DNA of 6,211 bases from Anaerolineae bacterium. GTDB lineage: Bacteria; Chloroflexota; Anaerolineae; B4-G1. The stretch lies in the NCBI GenBank assembly GCA_027079895.1, contig JALWUZ010000297.1, positions 1 to 6,211 on the forward strand. The letters are read 5' to 3'. Both the position numbers and the translations under genes were made by a program. Shown in pieces: positions 5,600 to 6,211 of this stretch (position 1 is its first letter; the number at the start of each line of letters is the position of its first letter). Under the pieces are notes generated by a model that was not told the origin of the DNA, did not search any database, and was given only the letters and a program-made list of their open reading frames with translations.

Positions 5600-6211
5600 T
5601 CAGAACCCCTCCAACCTGCTCAAATCAACAATCCCCTCCGCCAGCGCAGCGATATGCTGCAACTGCGCCAGGCGGTTCTCCCGCAGTTCCCGCTCCTCCG
5701 CCATCACCAGCACGCCGGACTCGCGGGCGAAATAGCGGTCAATCACATCCACCAGCGGCAGGAAGGCGGTGAGGAACTCGTCAACGGTGCTGCGGGGAGT
5801 AATCCGCTCCCGCGCGGCGCGGTAAGCGGCGTACAGGTCGTTCTCCGCCGGGCGGACGAAACGGGCCGGGTCGAGGTCGAACCGCTCCGGGTACTGGCGG
5901 GTGATGCGCACGCAGCGGGCGTAGTTATCCAGGATGCGGGGCCAGTCGGGGCGGGCGACCCAGGCGGACAGTTGGACGACGGCCTGACGGGCGCGGAAGG
6001 GGTCGTCGCCCCGCGCCGCGAGAACGGCGTCCACCACATCGTAGCGGAAGCCCTCCTCCCGCAGCAGGCCGCGCAGCCGCTCGACGACGAACTCCAACGC
6101 CGCCGCCTGGGAGTCGGCATCGGCCTCGACGGGGAGCAAGCGGGCCGCCGCCGCCAGTCCCACCCGCACCGAGAAGGGGGTCTCGTGGGCCAGGAGATTC
6201 TGCACCAGCCC
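5600..6211 (-). CDS. glyS: Glycyl-tRNA synthetase beta subunit, C-terminal part (5' end beyond the window)
   Basis: The beta subunit of the tetrameric bacterial glycyl-tRNA synthetase binds tRNA-Gly; this C-terminal segment carries the anticodon-binding-like helical domain. The frame is open from the right edge for 203 residues to TGA at 5602-5600. Family features include LEFVVERLRGLLREEGF followed by YDVVDAVLAAR, the segment FVRPAENDLYAAYRAA, and the end GVLVMAEERELRENRLAQL followed by IVDLSRL, which parallels the E. coli GlyS ending (VMVMVDD, ELRINRL, VADISLL). The GTG at 6205 is an internal valine, not a start, since similarity continues to the edge. The gene is on the same strand as fabF but separated from it by a terminator, so it is a different transcription unit. 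Whether it is a separate beta subunit or the C-terminus of a fused alpha-beta chain cannot be seen. Confidence 0.92.
   Translation of the reverse strand, partial: GLVQNLLAHETPFSVRVGLAAAARLLPVEADADSQAAALEFVVERLRGLLREEGFRYDVVDAVLAARGDDPFRARQAVVQLSAWVARPDWPRILDNYARCVRITRQYPERFDLDPARFVRPAENDLYAAYRAARERITPRSTVDEFLTAFLPLVDVIDRYFARESGVLVMAEERELRENRLAQLQHIAALAEGIVDLSRLEGF

Noticed and set aside
5520..5772. Small plus-strand frames over the 54-bp repeats and the glyS end
   Set aside because: They translate the repeat and the antisense of glyS and have no ribosome binding site that I can see.

Overview
The window is high-GC DNA (by eye about two-thirds G+C), with every convincing gene on the minus strand and read from right to left. 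In transcription order it holds the 3' end of glyS (glycyl-tRNA synthetase beta subunit, running off the right edge), a 457-bp intergenic stretch, and then a tight lipid-synthesis operon. The operon is fabF (ketoacyl-ACP synthase II), fabH (ketoacyl-ACP synthase III), a PccB-type carboxyltransferase subunit of a biotin-dependent acyl-CoA carboxylase, and accC (biotin carboxylase, running off the left edge). The FabH and carboxylase sequences look to me like those of Chloroflexota, perhaps the Anaerolineae/Caldilineae side. That is pattern memory without a search, so phylum-level confidence is only moderate.

The four operon genes form one pathway step set. The biotin carboxylase and the carboxyltransferase, with a biotin carrier protein not seen here, would make malonyl-CoA. 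FabH would start a fatty acid chain by condensing an acyl-CoA primer with malonyl-ACP, and FabF would extend it. fabF/fabH and fabH/carboxyltransferase each overlap by four bases (ATGA), so translation of the first three genes is probably coupled. accC follows after a 41-bp gap with its own ribosome binding site. Active-site residues are intact in all four. Two details stand out. FabH carries an Arg-rich C-terminal tail of about 44 residues beyond the normal end of the family. The carboxyltransferase has Ile instead of Asp at the position linked to acetyl- versus propionyl-CoA choice, which suits malonyl-CoA supply for fatty acid synthesis.

The intergenic region between glyS and fabF is rich in structure. 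One base after the glyS stop lies a 108-bp array made of two 54-bp copies, each built from 7-8-bp units. A strong intrinsic terminator for glyS follows, and its T-tract runs into a tandem array of four complete 41-bp repeats plus a partial fifth. After that come a weak candidate promoter, a leader hairpin and a clear Shine-Dalgarno site for fabF. The core genes are ordinary housekeeping genes. The less ordinary content is this repeat-rich spacer, the FabH tail and the coupling of a PccB-type carboxylase to the condensing enzymes. I found no mobile element, CRISPR array, RNA gene or defence system.
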